A stretch of DNA of 64,000 nt from Dissophora ornata (taxonomy: Eukaryota; Mortierellomycota; Mortierellomycetes; Mortierellales; Mortierellaceae). The translations under genes and the position numbers were made by a program. The notes beneath the pieces are model-generated. The model was not told the DNA's origin and did no database searches. It saw only the letters and a program-made list of their open reading frames with translations. The stretch is from the NCBI GenBank assembly GCA_025201705.1, contig MU616611.1, forward strand, positions 18,387-82,386, in the 5' to 3' direction. Of this stretch, positions 11,292 to 24,800 are shown one piece after another; the stretch's first letter is position 1, and every line of letters starts with the position of its first letter.

Positions 11292-12501
11292 TTAGTGGGC
11301 GCGACGGGACTCGGCGATGACGTTGGTCATCTCCTCGACCTTCTTCTTGGCACGGAGGAAGGTTCCGAGCTACATTTTTTGGAAAACACGAATAGTGTAT
11401 ACAAGTTAGGATCTGGTTGTCATATGTACGATGAATCGAATGATGAATGTGATGCGTCAAAGGCATTTGTTGGGATAGCGGCGCTGTCGTCTGCGTCTAC
11501 AAGATGACTTGCATCATTGCTGTAGTTCTGTGGCCCCCACACATAGTCCAATTAGACGGCTCCCTACTCCGTGACACATCTGTCGCTGTTTGACTTCATC
11601 GAGTAGTCGTGTTCTTTCCTGAGAAGATACATCACGCTTCGTAGGTTGTTCAAGATACTGCTCCTGCTGCTCCTTGTCCATAAAACCAAATCTCCTGAAT
11701 ACTTTGTGTGATCTCTATCGTAAATACGTACTCTCTTCTTGGCGAGCTTACGGGCACGCTTATCCTTGGAGTTCTTGATCAACTCCATGATGCGGCGCTC
11801 GTAGGGAGCAAAGCCAGCAACCTCACGGATGATGGAGCGAACGAAAATGACGCGCTTGCCAGCCTATCGAGGAGGATGGCCAAAAATAGAAAAATGGAGA
11901 ATGGGTGTTGTTCAGTCATAGTGTCAACCTGCTGCCTTGTTGCGCACTGAGGTTCAGTCATATCCCTTCTACGAAAGCTGCACTTGGGTGGCGACCTCCA
12001 GACTTTCCAAGCGACTAGGTGGTGGTTTCTGTTTGTCGGGTTTGCAGCGATGGCGAGCGCTTGTGCTTGTGAGAAAACAAATCCTGGTTGAAGTTGTCCG
12101 TTCTCATCGCTGCTCAATCGAAATTGCTGTTGATGCCACAACAAATGAGTAAAGCCTGCAATCAAAGGCTACTGAATCATAAATTCCCCATGGATCTTGT
12201 GATTTTGACGATGCTGGTCTCGAAGATCGTATTCCATGATTGTGAAAGATGTTTACTGGCGGTGGTTCCGTATGATTCATCAGATTTTTCGAATTCGGTT
12301 CTCGATGCTGCTCAAGCCTCTCTCGGGCATAGATAATAATCCGTCGAGAGTATCCTGTCCAATAACCATCCATCGATTGCTGCATCGATGCTCACTTACA
12401 ACGCCCTTCTTGTAGGACATGGGAGTCTTCAACTCACGGGCGGTGGAGACGTGTCCATGGTTCTGTCCAGATCGGATTCCGGTTCTCTGAGTAACGGCCA
12501 T
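11292..12501 (-). CDS. RPL36: 60S ribosomal protein eL36
   Basis: Component of the large cytosolic ribosomal subunit. Three exons: 12400-12501, 11732-11863 and 11292-11369, in phase, 103 residues. The protein starts [17 protein letters not shown] and contains the family core [23 protein letters not shown] and [16 protein letters not shown]. It ends [18 protein letters not shown], close in length and sequence to yeast L36. The first intron (11864-12399) is long for this window at 536 bases, as is common for ribosomal protein genes. I looked there for box C/D snoRNAs without finding a convincing one. Confidence 0.97.
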
Positions 12502-13530
12502 TGTAATTGATAGCTGCTTCAAGTGCAATGGTTTTGAAAGGAGGATCCAACAAAAGGGCGGCGAATCCATCCCTCAAAAAGAAAATTTGCCATTACCCTT
12601 AATTTATGAAAGCCCAACACTGCGGACCCACTCGTCGAGTCGACCGGTATAAAATTTTTTGCAGCGCGAGTTTGTTTTTGTTCCTTCTCTGCGTTGCTTC
12701 CTTAGATCTCTCTTCCGGAAATGTCTTCATCCCCTTGTCCGTAGTTGACCCCCGGTCAGCGATGGCAAAGGGAAACAGCTTTCCCTCGACAATTACGCCG
12801 AGTTTAATGGTTGAGGCATGAGTCATTGGCACGCTATAGTAATCTCCCTTCATTCCTTGCCTTCCCATCTTCAAAACTTGTTTTTGATGGATGGATCCCT
12901 CTTCGATCCCAATTTTACTACACCACCTGTCCAGTCGTTCTTGCGGCCACCACTCTCTCCTCTCCTTTCGACTCTTGTTTCTGCTCCGTTTTTATTGGCC
13001 TCTTTACCCATCCCAAAGTGGTGATCAGACGATGAATCTCATAGTTCTGAAGTTTTTTCAGAACGCCGAGAGTCAGAGTCAGATCATTGCGGGTAAAGCT
13101 ATGGGGTCATAAGATCGTGGGTGGGAATGGGGCTGAGCTGAGTGCGAGGTTTGGATGTGCTGTGTTCGGTGAGGACGATGGGTGGAGTAGGAGTGGATCT
13201 GGAATTCCTAAAAGGAGGGATGCGGCCAAAGATGAGGACAACCCCAATACTTTTCTTGAACAAAAAAAAAAACATGCTACTCTAGTTACATGAGATATTG
13301 TTATGAGCGTGCGAATCATGTGTAAAAATAAATTCGTCAAAGACACTGCAGTGATCGTCAAGAGCGAGCTTTTATTATGGACACAAAGAATGTATGTACA
13401 AAGCAGACAACAACTGCTGTTGCTGCTGGAGTGATCCTGTACTTATTGGCATCGCTGCTTTTGAAAACAAGCAAGATGTTCGCTTGGTGAAAATCCTGCA
13501 CGGTCTCTCTGTAGGCGGAGGTCGACGGGA
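12502..13530. other. Intergenic, no gene seen
   Basis: The left part is the eL36 promoter. Only short overlapping chance frames elsewhere. AT-rich between 13290 and 13400, likely the 3' region of the small gene to its right. Confidence 0.5.
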
Positions 13531-13761
13531 TCAAGGACGCGAGTCGTCCTTGTGAGAAGTATCGATCTTTGTTGAGTGGCCACTGACAAACTCGCCTATC
13601 TTCCTGGTCACCTCTGTGAATGCACCCCCCACAGCGGCCAAGGGAAGCGCTGCAGCTTTGGCGGCTGTTTGTCTGGCGCCGTCCTTGTGTGGGTTTGGAT
13701 CAGTGAAGGGATCTGCGGTAGGGTGGTCTGAGGACGGGCGAGGGGATGATTGATCTGCCAT
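13531..13761 (-). CDS. Small unknown protein, 76 residues
   Basis: Single-exon frame from ATG at 13761. The first 35 residues are hydrophilic and rich in Pro, Ser, Asp and His. Residues about 33-60 form an Ala/Leu-rich, possibly amphipathic stretch (AAKAAALPLAAVGGAFTEV), followed by a charged tail. No family recognised and no signal peptide. Its composition looks protein-like, and it occupies its own space between eL36 and the phosphate carrier. It could still be a chance frame. Confidence 0.45.
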   Translation of the reverse strand: MADQSSPRPSSDHPTADPFTDPNPHKDGARQTAAKAAALPLAAVGGAFTEVTRKIGEFVSGHSTKIDTSHKDDSRP

Positions 13762-14459
13762 GTCGGTGTGTAAAGGTTTGTGGGCTGGGTTGAGGACGAA
13801 GGTGTAAGCGTGTGGAAAGAGAAAAAGGCGGGTTATTGGTATCGCCTCGGTTGTCTGCGATGCTGAGACGATCCAGTTTCAGGCGACCTCGAAGTGACGG
13901 CATTGTCTATATTCACCGGGATGGGGAACTGTCCGTGCTGCGTGCAAGGCTCAGATCGAGCACTGATAGGACTTGACGAACAGGCCAATTGGTTGTAGAG
14001 CGGATGTCCAAATGCAGCGAGACGGCTGGAACAGGTTGTCGGTGGTTGTATCGTCCAGGGCCATCGGGGCCCATACACCGTACAAACAAGTACAGGGCAC
14101 AGGGGCAGATTCAGATTCATTGTGCTGTCCATTAACCCGCTGACAATGACAATGATGATGATGATGATCTGATCTGATCTATGTGATCAGCTGCAGGAAC
14201 TAGAACTAGACCGACATTGGGAGGGCAATTTTTTCTTTCCTTCGACACAGGGCAACCAAAACACACACACACACGCTCCCGTGCGATTGGCCAGGAAATA
14301 CGGCACAACAAATAATCATAAGAAAAATCCATTTAGTTTTTGCGTGATAAGCCGCCCTGCAACCGGGTGGACCATCCCGAGATATTTATTTGGTTCCGGC
14401 TTCTCTTCTCCCCCTCTCTTTTCTCTTCACTCCACTCTCCACTCTCGATCTAATTCACA
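13762..14459. other. Intergenic between divergent genes
   Basis: Holds the upstream regions of the small minus-strand gene and of the phosphate carrier. Contains a GATGAT run at about 14152-14168 and a short CA tract at about 14261-14274. The 60 bases before the carrier start are strongly pyrimidine-rich. Confidence 0.45.
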
Positions 14460-15833
14460 ATGTCCACCCTCCAACAGCAGGCCACCCTCGCCCCCACCGG
14501 CGCTTCCCTCTACGCTCGCTTCGCCTTGGCTGGTGCCATCTGCTGCGGTGTCACCCACGGTGCCCTCACCCCCGTCGGTAAGAGATCCATCTATTCACCA
14601 GATCTGATCTGTCCATCCCCTGACTTTGTCTGACCTTGATGAGTAAAACGCTTTGACCCTGACCTTCTGTCTTGTTCTTGCTGCTCTATCCAGATGTCGT
14701 CAAGACCCGTATCCAGCTCGAGCCCACTGTCTACAACAAGGTACAGCCATAGCTTCCTACTCCCGACCAACTATCTCTCGTTCCCGGTGTTTCCGTTCCT
14801 GAGTTCCTGAATTCAGAGCCAAAATGACCTCACCACCCCTTTGCCAACGGGATCAGCGGAACAAAGAAAAAAAGGAAAAAGCAATATGGAAACCGTCTCC
14901 TATCTGCTGTTGTGCTATCGTGCGCCCTTCCTTTTCCCTCTCTCGACAGATTCCGTCCGCCCTTGCTTCTATCCGACCAGGCAATTCTTCCAAATCTTCC
15001 CAAAGATCAAAAAAGACTCAACTTTTTATGTTTGCATGAATTCTGTTACCGATGGCTGGAATCAATAGGGTATGGCTGCCTCTTTCCGTCAGGTCGTCAA
15101 GGCTGAGGGTGCTGGCGTCCTCATGACCGGATTCGGCCCCACCTTTGCCGGTTACTTCTTGCAGGGTGCCTTCAAGTTCGGAGGTTACGAGTTCTGGAGA
15201 AAGGCCATCGTTGATGCCGTTGGTCAGGAGAACGCTGTCAACAACCGCACTGCCATCTACTTGGTTTCTGCCGGTATCGCCGAGTTCTTCGCCGATGTTG
15301 CTCTCTGCCCCCTCGAGGCCACCCGTATTCGTCTCGTCTCCCAGCCCTCCTTCGCCACCGGTCTCGTCTCTGGTTTCTCCCGTATCATGAAGGAGGATGG
15401 TCTCATCCGCGGTTTCTACTCCGGATTCGGCCCTATCTTGCTCAAGCAGATCCCCTACACCATGGCCAAGTTCGTCGTCTACGAGCGTGCCTCCGAGGCT
15501 ATCCTCGCCGCTGCCGGCCCCAAGGAGTCGCTCTCCAGCTCCACCTTGACCAGCATCAACTTGGGCTCTGGTCTCATTGCCGGTATGGCCGCCGCCGTCA
15601 TCTCCCAGCCTGCTGATACCCTTCTCTCCAAGATTAACAAGGCTTCCGGAACTGGATCCATCACTTCCCGCCTCGTCGGCTTGGCTGGTGAGCTCGGTGT
15701 CCGTGGTCTCTTCTTGGGCTTGGGTCCCCGTATTGTCATGGTCGGTACCCTCACTGCCTTCCAGTTCGCCATCTACAACGACATCAAGAAGGCTCTTGGT
15801 GCCACTGGCGGTGTTGAGATTCGCAAGGCTTAA
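14460..15833 (+). CDS. MIR1: Mitochondrial phosphate carrier
   Basis: Imports inorganic phosphate across the inner mitochondrial membrane for ATP synthesis. Three exons: 14460-14577, 14694-14740 and 15069-15833, 309 residues, in phase. All three carrier repeats are present. Their signature sequences are [11 protein letters not shown] (repeat 1), [14 protein letters not shown] (repeat 2) and [13 protein letters not shown] (repeat 3). The second and third forms are typical of the phosphate carrier rather than other mitochondrial carriers. [20 protein letters not shown] is also characteristic. Cytosine-rich third codon positions suggest high expression. Confidence 0.95.
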
Positions 15834-16173
15834 ATTGCTTTCTCAGCTCCACCTCTCGACTTTTACACTTCCATCCTCCCCTCATTCATCATTATTGTCC
15901 TTACAAACGCACTCTATTATAAACAATAAAAACGAAATGCATAGAGATAACAGATCATTTTACCTCGCTCCACCTTCTGCACATTAATACTGGTATAATT
16001 TCTTTTCTGTTCCTGAAAAAACGGGCAATGACATTTGGTTATGAAGAGCTGGTGCGTGGAACAATTAAGGGTAAATGAACACTGCGAATCGTAGTCACGT
16101 CTCTCGCTGTCAAAAGCGATGCAGATTGCTACAATGGAATGGGGCATCAATACCACCGGGAAGAGTGAAGCCC

Positions 16174-19100
16174 ATGTCTAATAGTCAGCCAACACCCTTC
16201 TCCGCCCAGGTGCTTGATAACCTTGAGCTCCATCATAGCAATGTAAGACTGTCTGGTACTACTCACTTTATCACGACACGAGAAAACGCCCTCGCCTCGT
16301 ATATAACGTCGCGTGCTGATCAAATGTATAATATCTCTGCTTCACGTTGACATACAGGGAGAGAAATCAACGGAAAGCATTCTTGATAAAGCAGCAACCC
16401 CCGGCAACCCACCTTCGTTCGACAGCTTTCCTGATTTATCTACTGCTGCTCCGGCTGCTGCGCCGCCAACATGGAATGTCCCGTCCTTCACGTCCTTTCC
16501 GAGCGATAGCCTATCCTCGCGCCAAGATTCACAGTCTGCCAGCATAGTGAGCACACCAAGGGAGAAAGACACTCAAAAATCGAGTCAATTGAAACTCAAA
16601 GACAAGAAGAATGCAAAGAAGGAGGATCAGACACGGGATCGACATCGGGATGATAAGGAGCAGACTAGACACAAGACGCAACCTAGTAATGACCGACGTG
16701 ACAATGATCGGGACAGGCGGAAAGAAAGGAAGCGCAGCAGGAGTCAGAGCAAAGATAGGTCAACTCGGAGTTACCGAGACGAGAGGGATGATCGAGGACG
16801 GGATCGGTCCGAGAACAAGGACCGATATAGGAATAACAACAATGGAAATAGCAGTAGGAGAGACAGCTCAAGGGACAGACATTCAGATCGGCGCCACCAG
16901 GACCGACCAGAGCGTCGTCGCGGCGACCGTGATTCTAGTCGGGATCGCCACCGTGGGAGCGTCCGTTCCAGCAGGCATGGATCAGGCCGCTCAAGAGGTG
17001 ACAGCAGGAGTCCTGATCCCAAAAGGACTCGAAAGGATGAAATCAAGGATAATGAGAGCTGGTCTACTCGCAGGAAGCGAGACCTTGAGCAAGAGGCAAA
17101 CGAGAAGCATGTTCGAGGAAAGTCGTCACATTGGACTAGCAAGGCGGATGAAAAGAACAAGCCTGGAACATGGGTCATCGACGTTATAGGAGATCGGGAT
17201 TTTCTGCGGTATGGTGGGCTGGACCTATCTACCGTACCAAAGTATCACCGTGCTGGAGGTAAGGAGGTGTTTGCAGGGACATTTATATTAAGCAATTCCA
17301 AGGGGTATTGTTCATGGTAAAGTGCTGAGACCTAATAAAATACTCTCATCTATTAGATGGTCGAGTATTGGGATTGCCGGGACATATGCGGATCGACTTT
17401 GCAAAGACAAGGGCACTAGGCAACAGAGCGATTGTTATGAGGACCCCCGGCCAAGGTCCCAAGCCTGTTCGGTATATCGATCCTAATGCGACCTGGCGGG
17501 ACCAGAGCCACGAATACAAAAGGATTTCGCGGGCAAAAGCGGAAGAATTGGCGAAATCTATAGATACCACTCGTCAGGACCCATCCTTTATATCTCTGGA
17601 TATCCGTTTGGGAACTAAACAGGAGCAGTCAGATGACAGCGAAGATGACGAGGACAGCGATAGCGATGGTTCATACAACAGGGCGAAGAAAACCGACTAC
17701 CAAGATATCCACGGCAAATCTGTGTACAAGGAGGAGGACGAGGATTTACTGCAGACGACAAACGATCAAAAAGAAGAAGGCGCCGAGAGCGCTTTGGATG
17801 TGTTGAGGAGACGCAGGATGATGCTCGATGGCGAATTACGAAAGGTAAGAGAATATAGAAATGTCCAAAACAGCAGTGATGTACAGATAAGTAGATGTTC
17901 ACCGGACTAATACCTAGCACTATCACAGAACCCTAGGCAACCTGAGACATGGCTGGAATTCATTGCAGTGGAGGACGAGATTGATCTGGTATCGAGCAGA
18001 CGATCTGCGTCCGCTTCCACTGCTCACTCAGCAGGTCATTCCGAGATCAAATTAAGCATCTTTGAGCGAGCGCTTCAGTCAAACCCAACAAACGAACATC
18101 TCCTGCTCGAGTACATGAACACCTGCCGGCACTGTTGGGAGCCAGCCAAGGTTCTCTCAAAGTGGGACGAACTCTTGCAGTCTGTCAAAATTCAGACAGC
18201 TTGGCCAGGTCTTTGGATCGAATACCTAGATTTCCGACAGAGACACTTTCTGAGCTTCTCTGTCAAGAGCTTTGTTCGTGTCTTGGAGGATGCATTAGAT
18301 CGGTTGGGTCAGTTAGCAAGATCAACGTGGTTAGCTCGGCAGAGGAACATGGACAATGCAGATCTGCATGCGCAGCTCATCAAGATAGAGTCGGTCATGG
18401 TTCATGTTATCGCCCGAGCATGGACATTTCTGAAACAAGCAGGTGAGTTTTATCGTTTCGCAACACTCCCACAAAGCTCCTCGCAGCAGATGAGATGTTT
18501 ACAGGTCTTTTCTTTTTTTTGTCGATATTCAGGATACATTGAGCGCGCTCAAGGAATCATACAGGGTCAAATCGAATTTCTTTTCAATATGCCTCCAAGT
18601 CTAACAACAGAGCACTGGGAGATCCAAATTGGAAGTCTAGAAGAGTACTGGGACTCAGAGCTGCCTCGTTTTGGCGAAAAAGGTGCTAAAGGATGGACCC
18701 ACTATGTGACTGAGGAAGACGAAGTCGCCATGGAAAATCAGCTGGATCAGACAAAGCTCCCGCAGTCAGATGTAGCGGATATTGAGCTGCTCAAGGCATT
18801 TGCAGATGACAACGTTGAGCGGTACCAGTACACTCGGTGGGCGATACTCGAGAAGGAGTTGAACACGCTCTGCTGGTTCCCAATTCGAACTACAGGCAAG
18901 TTCAAACTGTAGACTGCACTCACAAGAAAGCTACAGTGAAAACTATTTTCAAGGAACAACAGCTTAAAAAATGTTCTCATTTCCCAATATAGAGGATTTG
19001 CCGGACGAGCTTGGAGATGACCCGTACGGGATCATCATCTTTGAGGATATTCGTCCATTCATTGTCTCACTCTACACGTCAGACGCTCGACTGCAGTTTA

Positions 19101-21556
19101 TTGATTGCATGTTCAATTTCCTGGGGTTGCCTCTCAATTCACTTGTCGGATCAAATGGACCACATTTATCCACTTCCTCATCTGACTCAAAGCCCGCGAG
19201 AGGTATATATTCATACAATCCGTACTTCCACGACAGTCTCCTGTTGAACATGAGCATGGATATTCGATCAACGCAAGATGCCAACGTCGGCATGAAGCGA
19301 TTCTTCCCAGAGTTTGAGAATAAGGAGAAACTGATCGAACGTGTCAGGAAGGAGATCGAGTCGGAGCATGAACTTCGCGAGCCCGAGGAGCGCGATTGGA
19401 GTTGTGTTTGGAATATTCCGCTCAACCTGTTTCCTCAGGGTATGGATACGATCTTTGGGAAAGTGACTCATGGCTCAAATGCTGAGCAAGGAACAAAATA
19501 CCCATGGGCAACTGTCAGCAGCCCCGAGGAGGTGCAGGTTTCGAACAAACTGTTTATTCGGTATGTGATATTTTTTCATTTTCATTTGACTCTGTAACTG
19601 CTCGAATGGCCGCAGCTCAGCATTTAACGACACCTCACTTCACGTTACGACTAAAAAAGAAATTCGCTCCAGCAACTGATGGAAGTTGTTCCGCTGCCTA
19701 AAATCTATCGACGGGGTCTTTCGCTGCACCACTTGATGTACGAGGGATTGGACACTCTATCGGCATCGAAATGTCAGAAATTGGCAAAGAAATATCTTAA
19801 GAGCGACAGGATGGATCTCGAACTATGGAACGGATATGCGCAAGCAGAAAAGGCTCTTGGTCGCATCTCTGAGGTATGCCGTTTTATCTATTTGTATCTC
19901 AGCTATCGTCCAGCGAGTTACCGTGTTTGTACATCAAATCGCCTGCTAAGAATTTGGTGATGTTTCCTGTGTCGCCCTCGCTTCTGTAGGCGCGAAAGGT
20001 CTATTCAACGGCCTTGTCGATGTACCAAAGTTTTCCTGCTGAGAATCAGCTTAGAGCACCACTGATCTATCGCGACTTTGCACAGTTGGAATGGGAGGAA
20101 GGTCGCCCAGGAGCTGCATTGGCAATTCTTATAGCGCTGACAGAAGGAACTGCAGGTATGTGGAGGGTTGTACTGCTTCCCCTTTTTGTTTGTTCTATTT
20201 CTTTCATTGAAGAAGTAGATTCTAATAGGTCTGCATATTTGAATGATAGTCAATATTCCTGAGGACGACAAGAAAGACGCACCGACGCCTTCTCCGACAA
20301 GGCTAATCAAGTCACGTCAGTTTTATGCTCAAAAAGTAGCCCAGCTTAGTCTTGTTCGACCTCTGGGACTCACGCCTGCAACGGAATCGGATATGATTGG
20401 TGGCAAATGGTTCGAGAATGCGTTAGACTTGATTGTCTGCTTTGCCTGGTTCGAATATCTATCCTCGTCCTCAGGATCAGGTCTAGACGCTGGGATCAAG
20501 GTCCTTGAGGATGCGATCCAGGAACTGGATTTCCGGAACGCAGATTGTGAGATCGAGGTTCCTATTGTTGCATCAGGAGGCGGAGGCGGCGGTAAAACTG
20601 AGCGACATCACCAGCCGTTGCTGTTTTCATCCCTCACTGTATCTGCGGATCTGGAGGCGGAGAAGAGGACGGTCAAGAAGAAGATATATACGGGGGTTGA
20701 GGCAGAGATGGTGTGGATCCAACTGGGAAAGTTGGTATATTTTCATTCTCTGCAGGCCATGAGCCCTTCCAAGCGATCAGGGTCAAGTCGAGGAGAAGGA
20801 GGAAGAGGATCAGGGTTTCAGCCACGGGATCTGCGCCGTGTCGTTCAAGCCGGATTAGAGCGTTTTCCTAACTGCACGATCCTGCAATCGTTATTCTTTT
20901 GGACAGAAGCGAAACAGAGACTCCACGGTCGTGTTCGGACATGGGTGAACGAACAGGTCACGCGACGGCAGGGAACGCAGCGCTTAGCTGGCGGTGGGCC
21001 GCTGGCAAGCAAGGCGCCGATGTGGATGTTTGGTATGTTTTATGAGCTTTGGCAGCAAGAACCATACAATGCCAATGTGGTGCGATCGATTCTGGAATCG
21101 GCGCTGGAGTCATCAAAACTGTCATCGTTCAGTTCGAGTCCGAGCTTGTGGCTGATCTATATAGAGCTTGAGTTGCGAGAGAGTGCTCGACAGCGTGAAT
21201 CGGCGTCGTCAGTGGCACTAGTCAGCAGCAAAGGCAAGGGCAAGGACAATGGGAAAGATAAGAAGCCAACCAGTGCAGACCTAGGCGTCGAGAGCAGTGC
21301 GAGGGTCAAGCAACTGTTAATGCGTGCGCTCAATGATTGTCCGTGGTGCAAGGATCTGTACATGCTTGCATTTGAGCCTCGGATGAGGGATTTGTTTTCA
21401 GTCGAAGAGCTGGACCAGCTTTACCAGACGATGTTAGAGAAGGACATTCGGGTGCGGCATGAACTCCCAGAGCGAGAACACGTTGATCCTCCCCCTATCT
21501 CTCTGCCTGATGATGGCGAGAGTGATGGCGAGGATGTCGTTATGGATGAAGCATAG
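16174..21556 (+). CDS. NRDE2: NRDE2-family protein (nuclear RNAi/RNA surveillance)
   Basis: NRDE-2 family proteins act in the nucleus with the MTR4/exosome machinery and, in several eukaryotes, in small-RNA-directed silencing. Nine exons: 16174-16242, 16358-17258, 17357-17844, 17929-18442, 18533-18895, 18993-19564, 19673-19873, 19990-20155 and 20250-21556, giving 1,526 residues. The N-terminal quarter is rich in Arg/Asp/Ser repeats, followed by GLPGHMRIDFAKTR. The conserved NRDE-2 block starts around RQPETWLEFIAVEDEIDLV, followed by HAT/TPR-like helical repeats (LSIFERALQSNPTNE, LWIEYLDFRQRHF, LWNGYAQAEKALG). Intron 5 has a GC-AG donor at 18896-18897. Exon 6 needs a weak GTGATA donor at 19565 to keep phase, so that boundary is the least certain. 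Confidence 0.88.
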
Positions 21557-21889
21557 AAACAACATTTTATTCAAATGTATAAAGATGTCGTTGACAAAAG
21601 CGACGATACACAAGGAAACTGTCAGCAAAAATATATTTATTTCTACACAGGGAGGAGTCTCTCCGTTTCTCTCGTGCTTCACCCTTGCAGTCCACATGTC
21701 TCCCACCCTGTCGAGTTCCGTCCCTGACGAGGACTCCACAGGGAGCTCGACTGTCGTTCTAGTTTTGCCACAACCAACTATACTTTGTGCCAAAATCCTG
21801 TAGTGTGCGCGACTTTGTGGTATTCAATTTTCATATGGTATATTTCCATGAGCCAACTATGTTACATTTCCTGATTCTGGCGAAGTCGG
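21557..21889. other. Intergenic between convergent genes
   Basis: 3' regions of NRDE2 and of the Crinkler-type gene. No coding signal. Confidence 0.5.
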
Positions 21890-24800
21890 TTACGCGGCCA
21901 GCCGAGGAAAGCTCTGGAACGCTCCGTTGTCACCCATCTTCCAGCACAAAATCTGACGGGAGCCAACAACAACAACCAAATAGCCAGTAACTTCATACTC
22001 CTCTTTTAAATGAGCAATCTCTTGACTGGCAAGATACTCTGCAAGTTGTTCACATGGCGAGATCTTCGAATGTCCATTGCGAGGGCCTTGCAAAATCCAT
22101 TCCTTGATAGTCTGTCCCTGTCTCCATCTATCGTTACGCCCAAATTTGAGATCAAGTATCGCACTTGCCTCAAATGTATCATCCAGATGTTCCGCTTTTT
22201 TCTCTCTTGAAACTATAGGGCTTAGATCCAAGTAGTCAATTTGGATCACCTTCCACTCCAGCACTAGAATACGCTTCTTCGATGGTACGCGGACCTGCAT
22301 ATCAATCCGTCCAAGACCACCTTGCAATGGCTGGGATTGACAAGAGTAGTAATCGATTAGTGAACAATAACGGCCATTCAAAAATGAAATTTCAATCTTA
22401 CTCAGGACCACACATATTTAGAAACCTCACCACTTTCTCTTACCTTCATGATTTTAACCTCCAACTCAACTCTTCGCAGAGACGGATGTGAATTACCGAG
22501 GTGAGCGTAGTAAAAGGAGTCTCGATGATGCTCTTCTTTTTTTCAAAGTCATTGTAGCCAACATCACGAACAGCCATAGTTTGCCGGTACAATGCTAACG
22601 CCTGTCTGATATCCCCAGTTGACACAATGTTCTGGAATGCAAGGCTAACGTCCTCAAGGCGAAGGCCGAGACGATCCAAGGTAGCCTTGCCAAAGCGCTC
22701 CGCAGCAACGAGATTCGGGATCTGTAATTGCCTTTCACCAGGGCAAAACGTAAGACCACCGATATGGAGCATGTAGCTCAGCCATGCCGGTTTGCTGGTT
22801 TCAATGTCGCTGGCCTAAAAGAAGACAAGAGAAGCAAGCCACCATTGTTAGCAAAAGACAATCATGAATAGGATACGCAGTATGGTAAATTGTCACGCTA
22901 CCAAATGGGTAAGGCGGAATGATTCTTCAAGCCTTTCGTGCGTAATCGGGTAATTTCCTGACGGTAATGCCTAATTTTTAAGACTGTCGGAAATAATGCA
23001 GTTGGCAACAGGCGAAGCTGCAAGGATTTGGAGTGCTGGCTCAGATACTTCCGAGTTGCTTACGGCTCTTGGATCGATCGGCTTGCCTCTTATCAAACTC
23101 TACACCATTTAGTGGCAACGGTCAGTTAACGACAAGGGTACTATCAATAAACAACCAGTCAATAGAAAAACAGTTCTTTTGCAGTGGTTAGTTGGCCACT
23201 CACCTCAAGGTATTCCAAGCAAGTGTTTGTGTTGAAAACATGTGGAGCGTTGTCCATTTCAACAAAGTTGTAGCCATCATAATTATCTTTCATGATTTTG
23301 AAGTGGTTTCGAACTTCGTCTTCTGATTTGCATACAATTGGCAACCTTAAAGCGGACAGTACATCTTCTGCAGTGAGTCCACAGAGGCCAGACAGTTCCT
23401 CACGCCACGTTACGTATGTCGCAACATTGAAGCCGCTTGTGTGGTCGGCCATTGAAAGAGGCGATACACCTGTAATGAAACATTTCGCAATAGCTCGCGG
23501 GCCGAGCATTGCTTTGACGGTAGCCCAGAAACCTTTAAGAAGCGAATTAGGACCAGTTCGGAGCTGCTCCCATGGTCTAGGGTCATCAGGGTCCAAAAAC
23601 TCATTACTGAAAGCGTCATATTCATCTGCTAAGAGATAGATCTAAGTAGACCGAGTCCTTGTATTAGAGGTTATGAATGCAAAATGCAAAATGAAAGAAG
23701 GTAATCGCTTACTTGCACTTACTCCTTTCACGCCATACAAAGGATCATCCTTTTCTGTGACGGCATTGAGCGCCTCTCGGACCAAATTGACACATGCATC
23801 AAGACTTCCAACAGCACGTGGAGAAATATTTCTGTCTATCAGATCGTCGCTCGCTTTCTCTCCAAGGTAAGGTGCGTATGTCTTATAGAAATTTTTGATG
23901 GCGTTGTTAATCATATCGTTGAGGCCATCCGAAGCGATAATAAGGTCAGCGGAGCGGTCAATTTTAGAAAAATCAAGAGCTAGAACCAGGTACTGGCCAG
24001 GCGTGACCTTTCCTCTCTCAACATCGTGGTCCACATCGAGACCCTACAAGGGAGTAGAAGAGAGAGAGTCAAGGGCTGAATGAGAAATAAAAAAGAAATC
24101 GAAATGCCGCAATCACTTACCTGGAAGAGTGCCTTATAGTCTCCCTTATACTGAACCCCATGAAAATGAGCCAAAGTGCTAAGAAACAGTGACTTGCCGA
24201 ATCGACGCGGCCTAAGGAAGATTAAAACATCTTCTTTGAAGGATCCAAGCTTCGATATGTAACGGGTGCGATCGAAGTAAGCTAATTCTGGATCAACGCG
24301 AATTTTCTCAAAGTCGCGTTTGTCGTTCAGGGGGAATCCTTGGAACTTCTCCTTTCTGAAGACCAACGAAGCTTCACGACTGTCATATGGCTCGAGAGCT
24401 AGTTTTGGCCTTACGATTCGTCCATCCGCTTCCGTGGCGAGCCATTTTCTCTTGCTTGATGAAAAGCCTACGCGCAGTGATAATCAGTAACAAGCGAGTC
24501 ATGTGAGGAAGAAAGTTCATGAGCAAGGCTTTAATGAGAGGCAACATACGCCTGAAGTACCTGCTGGTGGTCGCTGCACAACGACGTTTACGGTCTTTCT
24601 TGGTACGCCATCGCTGAACACTTCGGCAACATCGGTTGCTGGGCCGAGTTTCTTCTTGTCATTGTTAGCGACGTTACTGAGCAGGATGGGGCTTTCGTCA
24701 TCGTCGTCGGTGATTGGGATTGAGACGCGCCAGAGAGTGAGCTTGTCTGCATCGACATCGCTGAAGTCATTGGTTTTTTTGGATTTGATGAGCTCCTTGA

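Noticed and set aside
11864..12399. Box C/D snoRNA in the first eL36 intron (a CTGATGAAT C-box-like sequence near 12270 on the minus strand)
   Set aside because: No CTGA D box at a suitable distance and no terminal stem, so only one motif of the required set is present.
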